DNA of 16,685 nucleotides from Chryseobacterium gleum (lineage in GTDB: Bacteria > Bacteroidota > Bacteroidia > Flavobacteriales_D > Crocinitomicaceae). Every line of letters begins with the position of its first letter. Positions within the stretch are counted from its first letter, which is position 1. The notes below the pieces were generated by a model. It had not been told where the DNA came from. It ran no database searches and saw nothing but the letters and a program-made list of their open reading frames with translations. Of this stretch, positions 7,156-15,227 are shown one piece after another. The translations under genes were made by a program, and so were the position numbers. The stretch covers positions 1 to 16,685 of the forward strand of contig CALPUT020000017.1 in NCBI GenBank assembly GCA_943326825.2, read 5' to 3'.

Positions 7156-7800
7156 TTATTCTGTTTTTCGACCTACATAATGCGTATAACTGAAACCAAC
7201 AGTCATGAATTGTGTACTTCCTTGAAAATCTTCACTTGTGAATCCTTGTGGTGTAAATCCTAATCTTGCTGGGTAAAAATTATAATCATTAAACGTATAC
7301 CCAATTGTAAATCCATACGAATTCGCTTCATCAGCCATTAACTTAAATGTTACCATCGGCGTCATATTAATTGAATTGATAGAGTACGATTTTGAAGAAT
7401 ACTGTTTCCCTAATAAACTATCTTTAAAGGTTGTTTGTTGATATCCAATTTTTAAAGCGAAGTCCGTTCCAAATGTTTCTGAATAAAATTTTTCATGCGC
7501 AATCTTCACAAAGCCTCCAATGTTATACATCTGCCCTTTTATACTTGGCTTTACTTTGTAAACACTTATTGAAGCCATACTGTAATTTACACCAGCACCA
7601 ACGGCAAAACTCGAAGGAAAACGGTATTGATAATACATACTGGCATTAACTACCCCTTGCATCATCCATTTATACGTTTTATTCGCCATTGTAACTGGCA
7701 ATCCTACTTCAACGTTGATTGTATGCTTTGGCTCCAATACTGCTTGACCAAATGAACTCAAAGCAAAAACAGTAAAAAGAATGATTAAATTAATCTTCAT
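7156..7800 (-). CDS. Predicted outer-membrane beta-barrel protein
   Basis: The 214-residue protein has an N-terminal signal peptide (MKINLIILFTVFALSSFGQ, probable cleavage near residue 19-20; FGQ is typical of Bacteroidota). The rest is alternating amphipathic strands rich in Gly, Tyr and Phe: FAVGAGVNYSM, YNIGGFVKIAH, FALKIGYQQ, MTPMVTFKL, YGFTIGYTFNDY and MTVGFSYTHYVG near the C-terminus. That is the pattern of a small barrel of about 8 strands exported to the outer membrane. I recognise no specific family or ligand. It starts after a 318-bp gap and may be the first gene of the transcript that continues into prmC (19 bp downstream). The functional link to the housekeeping genes is probably only shared transcription. 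Confidence 0.8.
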   Translation of the reverse strand: MKINLIILFTVFALSSFGQAVLEPKHTINVEVGLPVTMANKTYKWMMQGVVNASMYYQYRFPSSFAVGAGVNYSMASISVYKVKPSIKGQMYNIGGFVKIAHEKFYSETFGTDFALKIGYQQTTFKDSLLGKQYSSKSYSINSINMTPMVTFKLMADEANSYGFTIGYTFNDYNFYPARLGFTPQGFTSEDFQGSTQFMTVGFSYTHYVGRKTE

Positions 7801-8118
7801 ATTTTCTAACTATTAGATTCACTACTAAATTAGCATTTATTTTTCAAAAAAATGAGGGTGACCGAAAAGGATGCCTTTGTTTTAAATCAACCATCCCGAT
7901 GCAAAATACGGGACAAGTAATAAGGGATTATTAGAACATATAAGTGTCAAGCAAGTTAATTAATAACCTATAATTCAGTCTGATGAAAATAAGCTTATAT
8001 TACCTTAAATTACTTATATGGTTTAAATTTAAACTGTAATTAATCTTTTTGGACAGCTCCATTTCGACTTATTTCTTATTTTAATGTGTTAAAAAAAATT
8101 AGAACACTAATTGCTATT
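7801..8118. other. 318-bp intergenic region, no gene seen
   Basis: AT-rich region between the helicase stop (8119) and the barrel-protein start (7800). It contains a short TCCCG...CGGGA inverted repeat (7894-7913), a perfect 14-bp palindrome GTTTAAATTTAAAC (8021-8034) and a weak GTGTT...AACAC stem over an A/T run (about 8085-8107) that could end the helicase transcript. On the minus strand TAATTTAG, about 27-34 bp before the barrel ATG, resembles the Bacteroidota -7 element TAnnTTTG, but I see no well-spaced -33 element. No open frame with family resemblance is seen. Confidence 0.5.
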
Positions 8119-9351
8119 CTATTTATCTTTCCATTCATCAAAAGACCCGTCTTCTTTATTGGCTTCTTCGATTAATTTTTTCCAATCGTAACTTCCGTCA
8201 TCCGTATCTTTTAAAACGTCTTTATATTCTGCTAACGACATCTCATAATGCTCGATGTCTTCTCCTGTGTATTCTTCGATTGCTTCTAACAATGGTTTTT
8301 CTTCTTTGCTGCAAAATGAAATCGCTTGACCTCTTTTGTTTCCTCTTCCACAACGTCCGCAACGGTGAACATAATTTTCAGGATTATCAGGAACATCGTA
8401 ATTTACAACGTAATCAATAGAAGGAATGTCGATTCCTCTTGCCGCAACATCAGTTGTAATCAATACTCTATTTTCACCTGATCGAAAACGATCTAAAATT
8501 ACAAAACGATCTTTTTGTTCGATCCCACCATGCAACGCTTCAGATTTGATTCCAACTCGTTCCATTGCAGCAACGATTCGCTCCACACGTACTTTTGTTC
8601 TAGCAAATACAACAAATTTGTTTTCATCGTATTCCTTCAAAACATTTTCTAAAAAGAAGCGCTTATCATCCATCTCCACCATAACTACTGCATGATCGAT
8701 GTTCTCTGCTACTGGATTTTGAGGTGAAATTTGAATTCGAATCGCATCTCTTACTAAAGTATAAGCTAAAGTTTTAATTTTCTTGGTAATCGTCGCAGAG
8801 AAAAATAACGTCTGACGTTTCTTTGGAATATGTTTCAACACATCTTGAATATCTTTCAAAAATCCCATGTCTAGCATTAAATCCGCTTCGTCTAATACCA
8901 AAAATTCCAACTGCGAAATATCTAAATGTCCTTGTGAAATCAAATCAAACATTCTTCCTGGTGTAGAAACCAACACGTCAATTCCATTGTTTAATGTACG
9001 AATTTGTTGCTCTTGTTCTACCCCACCAAATAAACCAAATGTTTTAATTGATGTTTCTGAACCAATTTCTCTAAAAACTGCAGCATTTTGTTTCGCTAAT
9101 TCTCTTGTCGGAACCATCACTAAACATCGAACACCTTTGTAATTTTTATGTGTTTTAGTTACTAATTTATGAAGAATCGGAATCACAAAACTACCCGTTT
9201 TACCTGTACCTGTTTGCGCAATTGCCAATACATCTTCGCCTTCTAAAATCGGCTTAATTGCTTTAAACTGAATATCAGTTGGTTTCTTAAATCCTAATTT
9301 TTCTAATTGAGATTTAATTAATGGGGATATGTTGTAATCGGAGAATTTCAT
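8119..9351 (-). CDS. DEAD-box ATP-dependent RNA helicase
   Basis: The 410-residue protein is a complete helicase core. The Q motif is PTDIQ (24-28) and Walker A is AQTGTGKT (45-52). Further motifs are PTRELA, STPGR, DEAD (154-157) and SAT (185-187). In the second RecA domain lie VFARTK, HGGIEQKDR, TTDVAARGIDIP (299-310) and motif VI HRCGRCGR (329-336). The family unwinds short RNA duplexes in ribosome assembly, mRNA decay or cold adaptation. The short acidic C-terminal tail (EDGSFDEWKDK) lacks the basic RNA-binding extension of DeaD/CsdA, so the protein is closest to a minimal RhlE-like type. The conserved Thr of motif VI (HRxGRTGR) is Cys here, as is the residue after HR. The ATG at 9349-9351 is preceded immediately by the TTAGAC repeat array, so the leader is unusual and expression may depend on the array's length. 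Confidence 0.95.
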   Translation of the reverse strand: MKFSDYNISPLIKSQLEKLGFKKPTDIQFKAIKPILEGEDVLAIAQTGTGKTGSFVIPILHKLVTKTHKNYKGVRCLVMVPTRELAKQNAAVFREIGSETSIKTFGLFGGVEQEQQIRTLNNGIDVLVSTPGRMFDLISQGHLDISQLEFLVLDEADLMLDMGFLKDIQDVLKHIPKKRQTLFFSATITKKIKTLAYTLVRDAIRIQISPQNPVAENIDHAVVMVEMDDKRFFLENVLKEYDENKFVVFARTKVRVERIVAAMERVGIKSEALHGGIEQKDRFVILDRFRSGENRVLITTDVAARGIDIPSIDYVVNYDVPDNPENYVHRCGRCGRGNKRGQAISFCSKEEKPLLEAIEEYTGEDIEHYEMSLAEYKDVLKDTDDGSYDWKKLIEEANKEDGSFDEWKDK

Positions 9352-9354
9352 ATT

Positions 9355-9455
9355 GTTAGATATTTAGACATTAGACACTGAGAATTTAGACACTTAGACG
9401 CTTAGATATTAGATACTTAGACATTAGATACTTAGACTTTAGACGCTTAGACTTT
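9355..9455. repeat. Short-period TTAGAC/T repeat array in helicase leader
   Basis: About 13 degenerate 7-8 bp units run in tandem, of the type tttagaca, cttagacg, cttagata and ttagata. On the helicase strand this reads TCTAAGTG/TCTAATA-like. The array spans almost the whole gap between the helicase ATG and the terminator of the upstream gene. A short copy of the same family lies at 113-150. Confidence 0.85.
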
Positions 9456-9464
9456 ATATTAAAC

Positions 9465-9496
9465 GAAAAAAAACCGCTCGGATAAATCGGAGCGGT
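9465..9496 (-). terminator. Intrinsic terminator of the zinc-ribbon gene
   Basis: On the minus strand the arms ACCGCTC and GAGCGGT (9490-9496 and 9473-9479) enclose a 10-nt loop, followed by a run of 8-9 T residues. It lies 24 bp after the stop of the 9520-10269 gene, ending the barrel-nif3-zinc-ribbon transcript. Confidence 0.88.
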
Positions 9497-9519
9497 CAAT
9501 TTTATTTTGAATAAGAAAA

Positions 9520-10269
9520 TTATTCTGTCATTGAAGCTGGAATCAAAATTCTTCCACAGTGCTCACAAACGATAACTTTTCTTCTTGTTTCAATTTCTAA
9601 TTGTCTTTGAGGTGGGATTTTGTTAAAACATCCTCCACAACAATCACGTTGAACTGGTACTACAGATAAACCATTTTTAGCATTCTCTCTTAAACGGGAA
9701 TAAGCAAAAATTAAACGCTCTTCGATTTTAGCTTTAGCAGCTTCTGAATCAGCAATTAATTTCTCTTCGTCTTTTTGAGTTTCACTAACGATTTCATCTA
9801 ATTCAGCTTTTTTAGTAGCTAAATCAACTTTTCTGAATTCTAAACGATTTTTAGCTTCTTCTAACGTTTCTTTTTTAGAAGTGATTTTGAATTTTACCTC
9901 TTTGCTTTTTTTCTCGTGTAATTTGATTTCCAATTCTTGGTATTCGATTTCTTTTGCTAAAGATTCGAATTCACGATTGTTTCTCACTTTCTCTTGTTGC
10001 TCTTTGTATTTGCTAATTGCCAACTCAGAGTCTTTAACAGCATTTTTACGATCAGTGATTTCAGTATCAAGGTCTTTAATCTCCTCTACTGTCTTTGCAA
10101 TTCGGTTACTAATCCCTTCTAATTCGTCTTCCAAATCTTGAACTTCTAAAGGTAATTCACCTCTTATTGTTCTAATTCTATCGATTTCAGAATCAATTAA
10201 TTGCAATTGATATAGAGCATCTAATTTTTCCGCTACTGATGTCTCTTTTTTAGTCGCAGTTGTTGCCAT
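9520..10269 (-). CDS. C4-type zinc-ribbon coiled-coil protein
   Basis: The 249-residue protein is a long charged coiled coil (about 15-190, rich in E, K, D and L in heptads) followed by a C-terminal zinc ribbon. The zinc ligands are visible as C210/C211 and C214 (RDCCGGC) and C235 and C238 (VCEHCGR), so a Cys4 site is complete. This is the widespread DUF164/zf-RING_7 type family. Members are cytoplasmic and suspected to bind nucleic acid, but the role of the bacterial protein is not settled. It starts 4 bp after the Nif3-like stop codon, a pairing I recall as common in Bacteroidota, which suggests a shared process. The start at 10267-10269 gives a short polar N-terminus before the coiled coil; a clear terminator follows the stop. 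Confidence 0.9.
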   Translation of the reverse strand: MATTATKKETSVAEKLDALYQLQLIDSEIDRIRTIRGELPLEVQDLEDELEGISNRIAKTVEEIKDLDTEITDRKNAVKDSELAISKYKEQQEKVRNNREFESLAKEIEYQELEIKLHEKKSKEVKFKITSKKETLEEAKNRLEFRKVDLATKKAELDEIVSETQKDEEKLIADSEAAKAKIEERLIFAYSRLRENAKNGLSVVPVQRDCCGGCFNKIPPQRQLEIETRRKVIVCEHCGRILIPASMTE

Positions 10270-10273
10270 TTGT

Positions 10274-11368
10274 CTAAAAATAATTTATAGGATTCGTATT
10301 TTCCTCCGTTAAATGAACGACAAAGGTATGAAATTTTTTCTTCAAAATGTCAGCTATTAAATTAATTGTGAATTGTTCACTCTCAAAATGACCAATATCA
10401 GCGATTACTAGCTCATTTTCAGCATCAAAAAAATCATGATATTTATAATCTCCTGTGATAAAAATATCTGCATTTGCTCTTTTAGCCTTGTTTAATAAAA
10501 AACTTCCTGATCCACCACAAAAAGCAACGCGTTTAATTGGCTTCTTCAATAGTTTTGTATGACGAATTATTTCACATTTAAAATTCTCTTTCACCTTTGT
10601 TAAAAACTCAATTTCCTCCATTGGTTCTTTCAATTCTCCAACCATACCAGCGCCTTCAAATGCATTTTGATTCTTCAACGAAATAATATCGTAGGCTATT
10701 TCTTCATAAGGATGTGCTTGTTTCATCGCTTTCACAACTGTATTTAAGTTATGCGAAGTAACCAATAGTTCGAGTTTTACCTCTGAAACAGTTGATTGAT
10801 TGTTTTTTTCTCCTTCAAACGGATTTGCAAATTCATTCGGTGTAAACGTTCCTGTTCCTTCAGAAGAAAAACTACATTCTGAATAATTTCCAATCTCCCC
10901 TGCTCCCACTTCAAAAACGGCAGATTTTACTTTTTCAAGATGATCTTTTGGAACGTAAACATTCAATTTAAATAAGGTATTTTCAACTGGATCTAAAATT
11001 TGTAAATTCTCCAATCCCAATCGCTGACCAATTTCATAATTCACTCCAAAACGGTAATGATCTAAATTTGTATGAATCGCATAAATCGCTATTCCGTGTT
11101 GAATCGCTTTTATAACTGTACGCTCGATGTAATTTTTTCCGTTTAATTTTTTCAACCCTTTAAAAACAATCGGATGATGCGCAATAATCAAATTACTTCC
11201 TTTACGAATCGCCTCATCTACTATCGTTTCCACACAATCTAAACAAATAATTGCACTCGTCACTTCTGTAGAAGAATCACCGACAATCAATCCACAATTA
11301 TCAAAATCAGCTTGACTTGATAGGGGTACTAAACTTTCTAAATAGTTTGTTATTTCTCTGATTTTCAT
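10274..11368 (-). CDS. Nif3-like dinuclear metal centre protein (GTP cyclohydrolase I type 2 family)
   Basis: The 364-residue protein has the two conserved halves of the Nif3/YbgI family. The N-terminal metal-binding segment is NLIIAHHPIVFKGLKKL (H64, H65), with D103 in IHTNLDHY. The C-terminal segment has AFCGGSGSFLL, ITGDYKYHDFFDA and IGHFESEQF (H327, E329). Between them (about 130-240) lies the YqfO/CutA-like insert (KLNVYVPKDHLEKVKSAVFEVGAGEIGNY), which accounts for the length above the 250-residue short form. Family members form ring hexamers with a two-metal site. The biochemical role is unsettled despite the cyclohydrolase name. The start overlaps the stop of the upstream barrel gene in an ATGA arrangement (11365-11368), and the zinc-ribbon gene starts 4 bp after the stop. 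Confidence 0.94.
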   Translation of the reverse strand: MKIREITNYLESLVPLSSQADFDNCGLIVGDSSTEVTSAIICLDCVETIVDEAIRKGSNLIIAHHPIVFKGLKKLNGKNYIERTVIKAIQHGIAIYAIHTNLDHYRFGVNYEIGQRLGLENLQILDPVENTLFKLNVYVPKDHLEKVKSAVFEVGAGEIGNYSECSFSSEGTGTFTPNEFANPFEGEKNNQSTVSEVKLELLVTSHNLNTVVKAMKQAHPYEEIAYDIISLKNQNAFEGAGMVGELKEPMEEIEFLTKVKENFKCEIIRHTKLLKKPIKRVAFCGGSGSFLLNKAKRANADIFITGDYKYHDFFDAENELVIADIGHFESEQFTINLIADILKKKFHTFVVHLTEENTNPINYF

Positions 11369-12138
11369 AATTTAAGCTGATAGATTAATCCAAAATTCAC
11401 ACTAAAAACGCGAGCGAAATGCTTGTAATAATTCAATTTTGTATACGAACTCGTCAATTGCCATCTGTATTCAGGCATCACAAAAATCGACATGTATTTC
11501 CCTAATTTTGCTTGAACGCCCGCATTTAATCCAGCACTAAAAACCATGCTATTCAATGCCTGTTTATCTTTCGATACAATTGATTTAGTTTCATTTTTTT
11601 TATTTGTCCATTCGGAAGTTTCCTTGTAACGATTAATTATTTCCGGAAAAAAAGAACCTCCAGCAAAAAAACGAATTTGATCCCCAATAACATACTGTAA
11701 ACGAATCGGCACTGAAACATACGTATAAATTGATTTCGAAGTAAAAGTAGAATCTTCTCCTTTAAAAGAATACGTTTCACCATTTCTCAATAAAGACAAA
11801 CCTCCTTCAAAAACTATATGTTTATGCACATAACTTCTAAAACCAACTCCATAAGACCAAATTTTTAAAGGCGCTTCATCCGCACGTATTCCAAGTTCTT
11901 TTGGAAGGAAATCTTCATTTGGAATTAATTTTCGGTAACTGCTCGACCACGCTGAACTGAAAAACACTTCTGTTGAACCATCTACATTTTTTCGTTCCGG
12001 ATGTTGCTTCTTAGAAGTCGTATCAACGATTGATTCTGTATTTTTTATTTTTTTATCCTCTGAAATTTCAATTTGAGCATGGAATTTGCAAGGAACTAAA
12101 ACGGCAATGAATAAAAATGATTGAATGAAATTTTTCAT
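11365..12138 (-). CDS. Predicted outer-membrane beta-barrel protein
   Basis: The 257-residue protein has a signal peptide (residues 1-22, ending FHAQ). A polar, charged linker follows (about 23-55), probably periplasmic. Amphipathic strands then alternate with loops: SYGVGFRSYVH, VFEGGLSLLRN, IYTYVSVPIRLQYVIG, FFAGGSFFPE, FSAGLNAGVQAKLG, MSIFVMPEYRWQL and FSVNFGLIYQLKL at the C-terminus. This fits the PorT-like/OMP_b-brl domain class of Bacteroidota. A Cys at residue 17 lacks a good lipobox, so a lipoprotein is unlikely. It is the first gene of the nif3 cluster and overlaps nif3 by 4 bp. It is divergent from the AsmA-like gene with only 65 bp between the start codons. The specific cargo or partner is unknown. 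Confidence 0.82.
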   Translation of the reverse strand: MKNFIQSFLFIAVLVPCKFHAQIEISEDKKIKNTESIVDTTSKKQHPERKNVDGSTEVFFSSAWSSSYRKLIPNEDFLPKELGIRADEAPLKIWSYGVGFRSYVHKHIVFEGGLSLLRNGETYSFKGEDSTFTSKSIYTYVSVPIRLQYVIGDQIRFFAGGSFFPEIINRYKETSEWTNKKNETKSIVSKDKQALNSMVFSAGLNAGVQAKLGKYMSIFVMPEYRWQLTSSYTKLNYYKHFARVFSVNFGLIYQLKL

Positions 12139-12185
12139 TATTTTTACGAGTGTTAATATTGTCTGTTAAAACTTAACAAATATCG

Positions 12186-12215
12186 CAAAATATATAAATT
12201 GTTATGACTTCAAAA
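12186..12215 (-). promoter_or_regulatory. Candidate Bacteroidota-type promoter for the 12138 barrel gene
   Basis: On the minus strand TATATTTTG (12186-12194) approximates the -7 element TAnnTTTG, with TTTG about 16 bp upstream (12211-12214). That leaves a leader of about 40 nt. The -33 box would fall inside the start of the AsmA-like gene. The region is generally AT-rich, so chance matches are likely. Confidence 0.3.
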
Positions 12216-15062
12216 GGAAAAAAGAAAAAGAGTATCACTCGAAGAATATTAAAATGGACCGGGATTTCATTTTTAATCATCTTGATAGCATTAATTACCA
12301 TACCAATCGTTTTCAAAGATAAAATCAAACAATTAGTAATTGATGAAGCGAATAAAACGCTAACTGCTGATTTATCTTTTGGTGAATTTGACTTAACATT
12401 TATGAGCACTTTCCCAAATCTTTCGATTAAATTGTACGACACAAAAATTGTTGGACGTAATGAATTCAAAGGTGTTGAATTAGTTAATGTAAAAGAATTT
12501 ACAGCGAACGTTAATCTTTGGGATGTAATAGGTGGAGATCAAATATCAATCAATGAGATTCATTTAGATCAACCAAAATTTGATGTTCGTGTTTTAAGCA
12601 ATGGCAAGGCGAATTATGATATTACGATTCCTGATACTGTTCCCTCTAAACCTCAAGAACCTTCAAATTTCAAACTTTCTTTAAAAGAGTATTCTATCAC
12701 TAATGCTCAGATTCGTTATGATGATCAACCAGGAAATATGTTTGCCGAGATGAAAAACTTAACGCACGTTGGAAAAGGTGATTTATCAGCTGATGTAATT
12801 GATTTTGAAACAACTACAAATATTGATGAGTTGACTTATGAAATGGACGGAGTTTCTTATTTATCTAAAGTTAAAACAGAAGCAATTGCGAATATCTTAA
12901 TGGAATTCACTGAAAAAACTTCAAAATTCACTTTGAAAGACAATTCTTTCGCCTTGAATGCTTTACATTTCTCTTTAGATGGCTTTTATGAAATGTTAGA
13001 GAAAAAAGACAATATGGATTTAAAAATGAATGCTGAAAAAGCAACATTTAAAGATTTCCTTTCATTGATTCCATCATTTTACCAATCAGGTTACGAAAGC
13101 ATGATTGCAAAAGGAAACTTAGCTTTTAACGCAGAGATCAAAGGGATTATGGATGATGTAAATATGCCAGGATGGGATTTCAATCTAAGCGTTGACAAAG
13201 CGAAAATCAAATACACTGACTTACCAGGTTCAATTGACAACATCGTTATTAAAGCGAATTCAAAATTTGTAGGAGGAGCTGATTTAGATAAAATGACTTT
13301 GGATGTTTCTAAATTCCACGCTGATTTCGTTGGTAATAAATTGGATGCTACTCTGAAAATGAGAAACCCAATGACTGATCCATTGATCGATTCTAAGATT
13401 TTAGCAAAAGTAAATTTGGCAACTTTAGGAAAAGTAATCCCTATGGCAGAAGGTGAATCTTATAATGGAAAATTAGACGCTGACATCATATTAAACGGAA
13501 GGATGAGTGCGATTGAAACAGAAAACTACGAGGCTTTCAAAGCTACTGGAACGTTATTATTATCAGACATGTTGTACAAATCGAAAGATCTTCCGAGTGA
13601 TGTTTCTGTTAAACAAATGTTACTTCGTTTCTCACCACAAAATTTATCATTGGAACAATTATCTGCTAAAATGGGTAAATCGGATTTCCAAATGGCTGGT
13701 AAAGTAGATAACTATTTAGGTTATGTTTTCAGAGATGAATTATTGAAAGGTAATTTCACATTTAACAGTTCAAATATAGATTTAGACGAGCTAATGGGTG
13801 CTTCGACTACAACGACAAGCTCAACAACTACAACTACTTCAACCGAAGCTTCTGAACCATTCTTGATACCGAACAATGTTGATTTCAATTTAATGACTTC
13901 AATTGCGAATATTAAATACAATGGAATCACTATTAAAAATATGACGGGTGGAGTTAAAATGAAAGAAGAAGTTGCAACATTGGATAATTTGAAAATGAAT
14001 GCAATGGGCGGAACAATTATCTTGAAAGGAAATTACAACACGAAAGAACACACAAAACCAATTGTTGATTTCGGTTATGATTTAGCGAATATCGATATTC
14101 AAGAATTGGTAACTAACTTCTCAACGATTGAAACATTGGCTCCAATTGCGAAGTATTCTAAAGGTAAAATCAGTTCACAGTTTGACATGAAAACTGCTAT
14201 GAACGATAAAATGGAACCAATCTATAATACTTTAAATGGAGGTGGTAATTTGTTCTCAAATTCTGTTACTGTATCAGGTTTCAAACCGTTACAAAAAATT
14301 GATGAAGCTTTAAAAATGAATAAATTATCAACTCAAACGATAAAAGATCTAAAAGCATTCTTCAAATTTGCAAATGGAAAGATTACTGTAACTCCTTTTG
14401 ACGTGAAATTGGGTAAAATTTTAACGAATGTTTCTGGTTCAACTTCATTCGAACAAGACATCGATTACAAATTAAAAATGAACATACCGAAAGAAGAGAT
14501 TCCAGCAAGTATGATTAAAATTGTAGAAGATCAAATTAAAAAAGTTAACAGTTTAGCACCAAAATTAAAGTTAGCTGAATTACCAAATGTGATTCCAGTT
14601 GACGTATTAGTTGGTGGAAAAGTAACGGATCCAAAAGTTACTACAAACATGAAAGAAGCTTTATCGGCTGCTACTGGAAATTTAAAAGATGCTGGAAAAG
14701 CGTTGGTTAATCAGGCTAAAGATTCTGTTAAAACAATCATCAACAACAAGGTGAATGAAGTGAAAGAAGATTTCACAGCTAAGAAACAGCAAATTATGGC
14801 TCAAGCACAAAAAGAAGCGAATCAAGTAAAAGCTGAAGCTAAAAACGCTGCTGATCAAGTTCGTAAAGAAGCTGATAAACAAGCTGCTCAATTGGTTAGC
14901 GATGCTGGCAACAATCCTTTAAAGAAAAAAGCTGCTGAAATTGCTGGAAAGAAAATTAAAGATGAAGCGGAGAAAAAAGCTTCTAAAATTGAATCTGAAG
15001 CGAATAACAAAACGGATCAAATTATGAGTGCTGCTCAGAATAAGGCTGATGCGGTGAAATAG
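12204..15062 (+). CDS. AsmA-like inner-membrane/periplasmic protein with C-terminal Ala/Lys-rich tail
   Basis: The 952-residue protein begins with a basic cytoplasmic stretch (KGKKKKSITRR) and one membrane anchor (about 17-37, WTGISFLIILIALITIPIVF). A periplasmic body of repeated beta strands follows, of the AsmA type (LSFGEFDLTFMSTFPNLSIKL near the start; FKLSLKEYSITNAQIRYDD later). AsmA-like proteins are bridge-like or regulatory factors in lipid transport to, or outer-membrane homeostasis of, the Gram-negative envelope; the exact role here is inference. Two segments stand out. One is a Thr/Ser run at about 533-548 (TTTTSSTTTTTST), probably a flexible linker. The other is a helical tail (about 820-952) dense in Ala, Lys, Glu and Gln with an irregular KAEA/RKEA repeat. 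The gene stands alone, and its terminator follows 22 bp after the stop. The ATG at 12204 immediately precedes the basic start and membrane anchor, supporting it. Confidence 0.88.
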   Translation: MTSKGKKKKSITRRILKWTGISFLIILIALITIPIVFKDKIKQLVIDEANKTLTADLSFGEFDLTFMSTFPNLSIKLYDTKIVGRNEFKGVELVNVKEFTANVNLWDVIGGDQISINEIHLDQPKFDVRVLSNGKANYDITIPDTVPSKPQEPSNFKLSLKEYSITNAQIRYDDQPGNMFAEMKNLTHVGKGDLSADVIDFETTTNIDELTYEMDGVSYLSKVKTEAIANILMEFTEKTSKFTLKDNSFALNALHFSLDGFYEMLEKKDNMDLKMNAEKATFKDFLSLIPSFYQSGYESMIAKGNLAFNAEIKGIMDDVNMPGWDFNLSVDKAKIKYTDLPGSIDNIVIKANSKFVGGADLDKMTLDVSKFHADFVGNKLDATLKMRNPMTDPLIDSKILAKVNLATLGKVIPMAEGESYNGKLDADIILNGRMSAIETENYEAFKATGTLLLSDMLYKSKDLPSDVSVKQMLLRFSPQNLSLEQLSAKMGKSDFQMAGKVDNYLGYVFRDELLKGNFTFNSSNIDLDELMGASTTTTSSTTTTTSTEASEPFLIPNNVDFNLMTSIANIKYNGITIKNMTGGVKMKEEVATLDNLKMNAMGGTIILKGNYNTKEHTKPIVDFGYDLANIDIQELVTNFSTIETLAPIAKYSKGKISSQFDMKTAMNDKMEPIYNTLNGGGNLFSNSVTVSGFKPLQKIDEALKMNKLSTQTIKDLKAFFKFANGKITVTPFDVKLGKILTNVSGSTSFEQDIDYKLKMNIPKEEIPASMIKIVEDQIKKVNSLAPKLKLAELPNVIPVDVLVGGKVTDPKVTTNMKEALSAATGNLKDAGKALVNQAKDSVKTIINNKVNEVKEDFTAKKQQIMAQAQKEANQVKAEAKNAADQVRKEADKQAAQLVSDAGNNPLKKKAAEIAGKKIKDEAEKKASKIESEANNKTDQIMSAAQNKADAVK

Positions 15063-15084
15063 GTTATTTTTTTATTATCATTAG

Positions 15085-15116
15085 AAAGGCTGTCTATAGA
15101 AGACAGCCTTTTTTTA
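15085..15116 (+). terminator. Intrinsic terminator of the AsmA-like gene
   Basis: The arms AAAGGCTGTCT and AGACAGCCTTT enclose an ATAGA loop (11-bp stem) and are followed by further T residues. It lies 22 bp after the stop codon. Confidence 0.93.
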
Positions 15117-15181
15117 TCATACTAAATAAAATAACAGCTACAATACAAATTTTCAATTCAAATTTAAGATTATCAATTGTT

Positions 15182-15209
15182 CTTTTTTTTGGCTTGAACC
15201 AAAAGAAAG
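15182..15209. repeat. Hairpin-forming CCAAAAG element
   Basis: CTTTTTTTTGG (15182-15192) and CCAAAAGAAAG (15199-15209) pair over 11 positions with one G.T wobble around the loop CTTGAA. The loop is itself the reverse complement of TTCAAG at 15223-15228, and a second CCAAAAAAAA block lies at 15212-15221, so alternative foldings are possible. Together with the adjacent palindrome it looks like the end of a dispersed intergenic repeat. Confidence 0.6.
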
Positions 15210-15227
15210 AACCAAAAAAAAATTCAA

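Noticed and set aside
8021..8034. Perfect 14-bp palindrome GTTTAAATTTAAAC as an operator
   Set aside because: It is pure A/T apart from its ends, in an AT-rich gap more than 200 bp from the nearest start codon. Chance is a sufficient explanation, so it is mentioned only inside the intergenic entry.
7801..8118. Decayed gene or small RNA in the gap upstream of the barrel protein
   Set aside because: No frame shows family resemblance, and there is no convincing promoter-terminator pair.
9355..9455. Coding tandem repeat or CRISPR-like array
   Set aside because: The units are 7-8 bp with no spacers, and no open frame with a start spans them.
12173..12469. Minus-strand 98-codon frame opposite the start of the AsmA-like gene
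   Set aside because: It is antisense to the signal-anchor region of a clear gene. Its hydrophobic runs mirror A/T-rich coding on the other strand.
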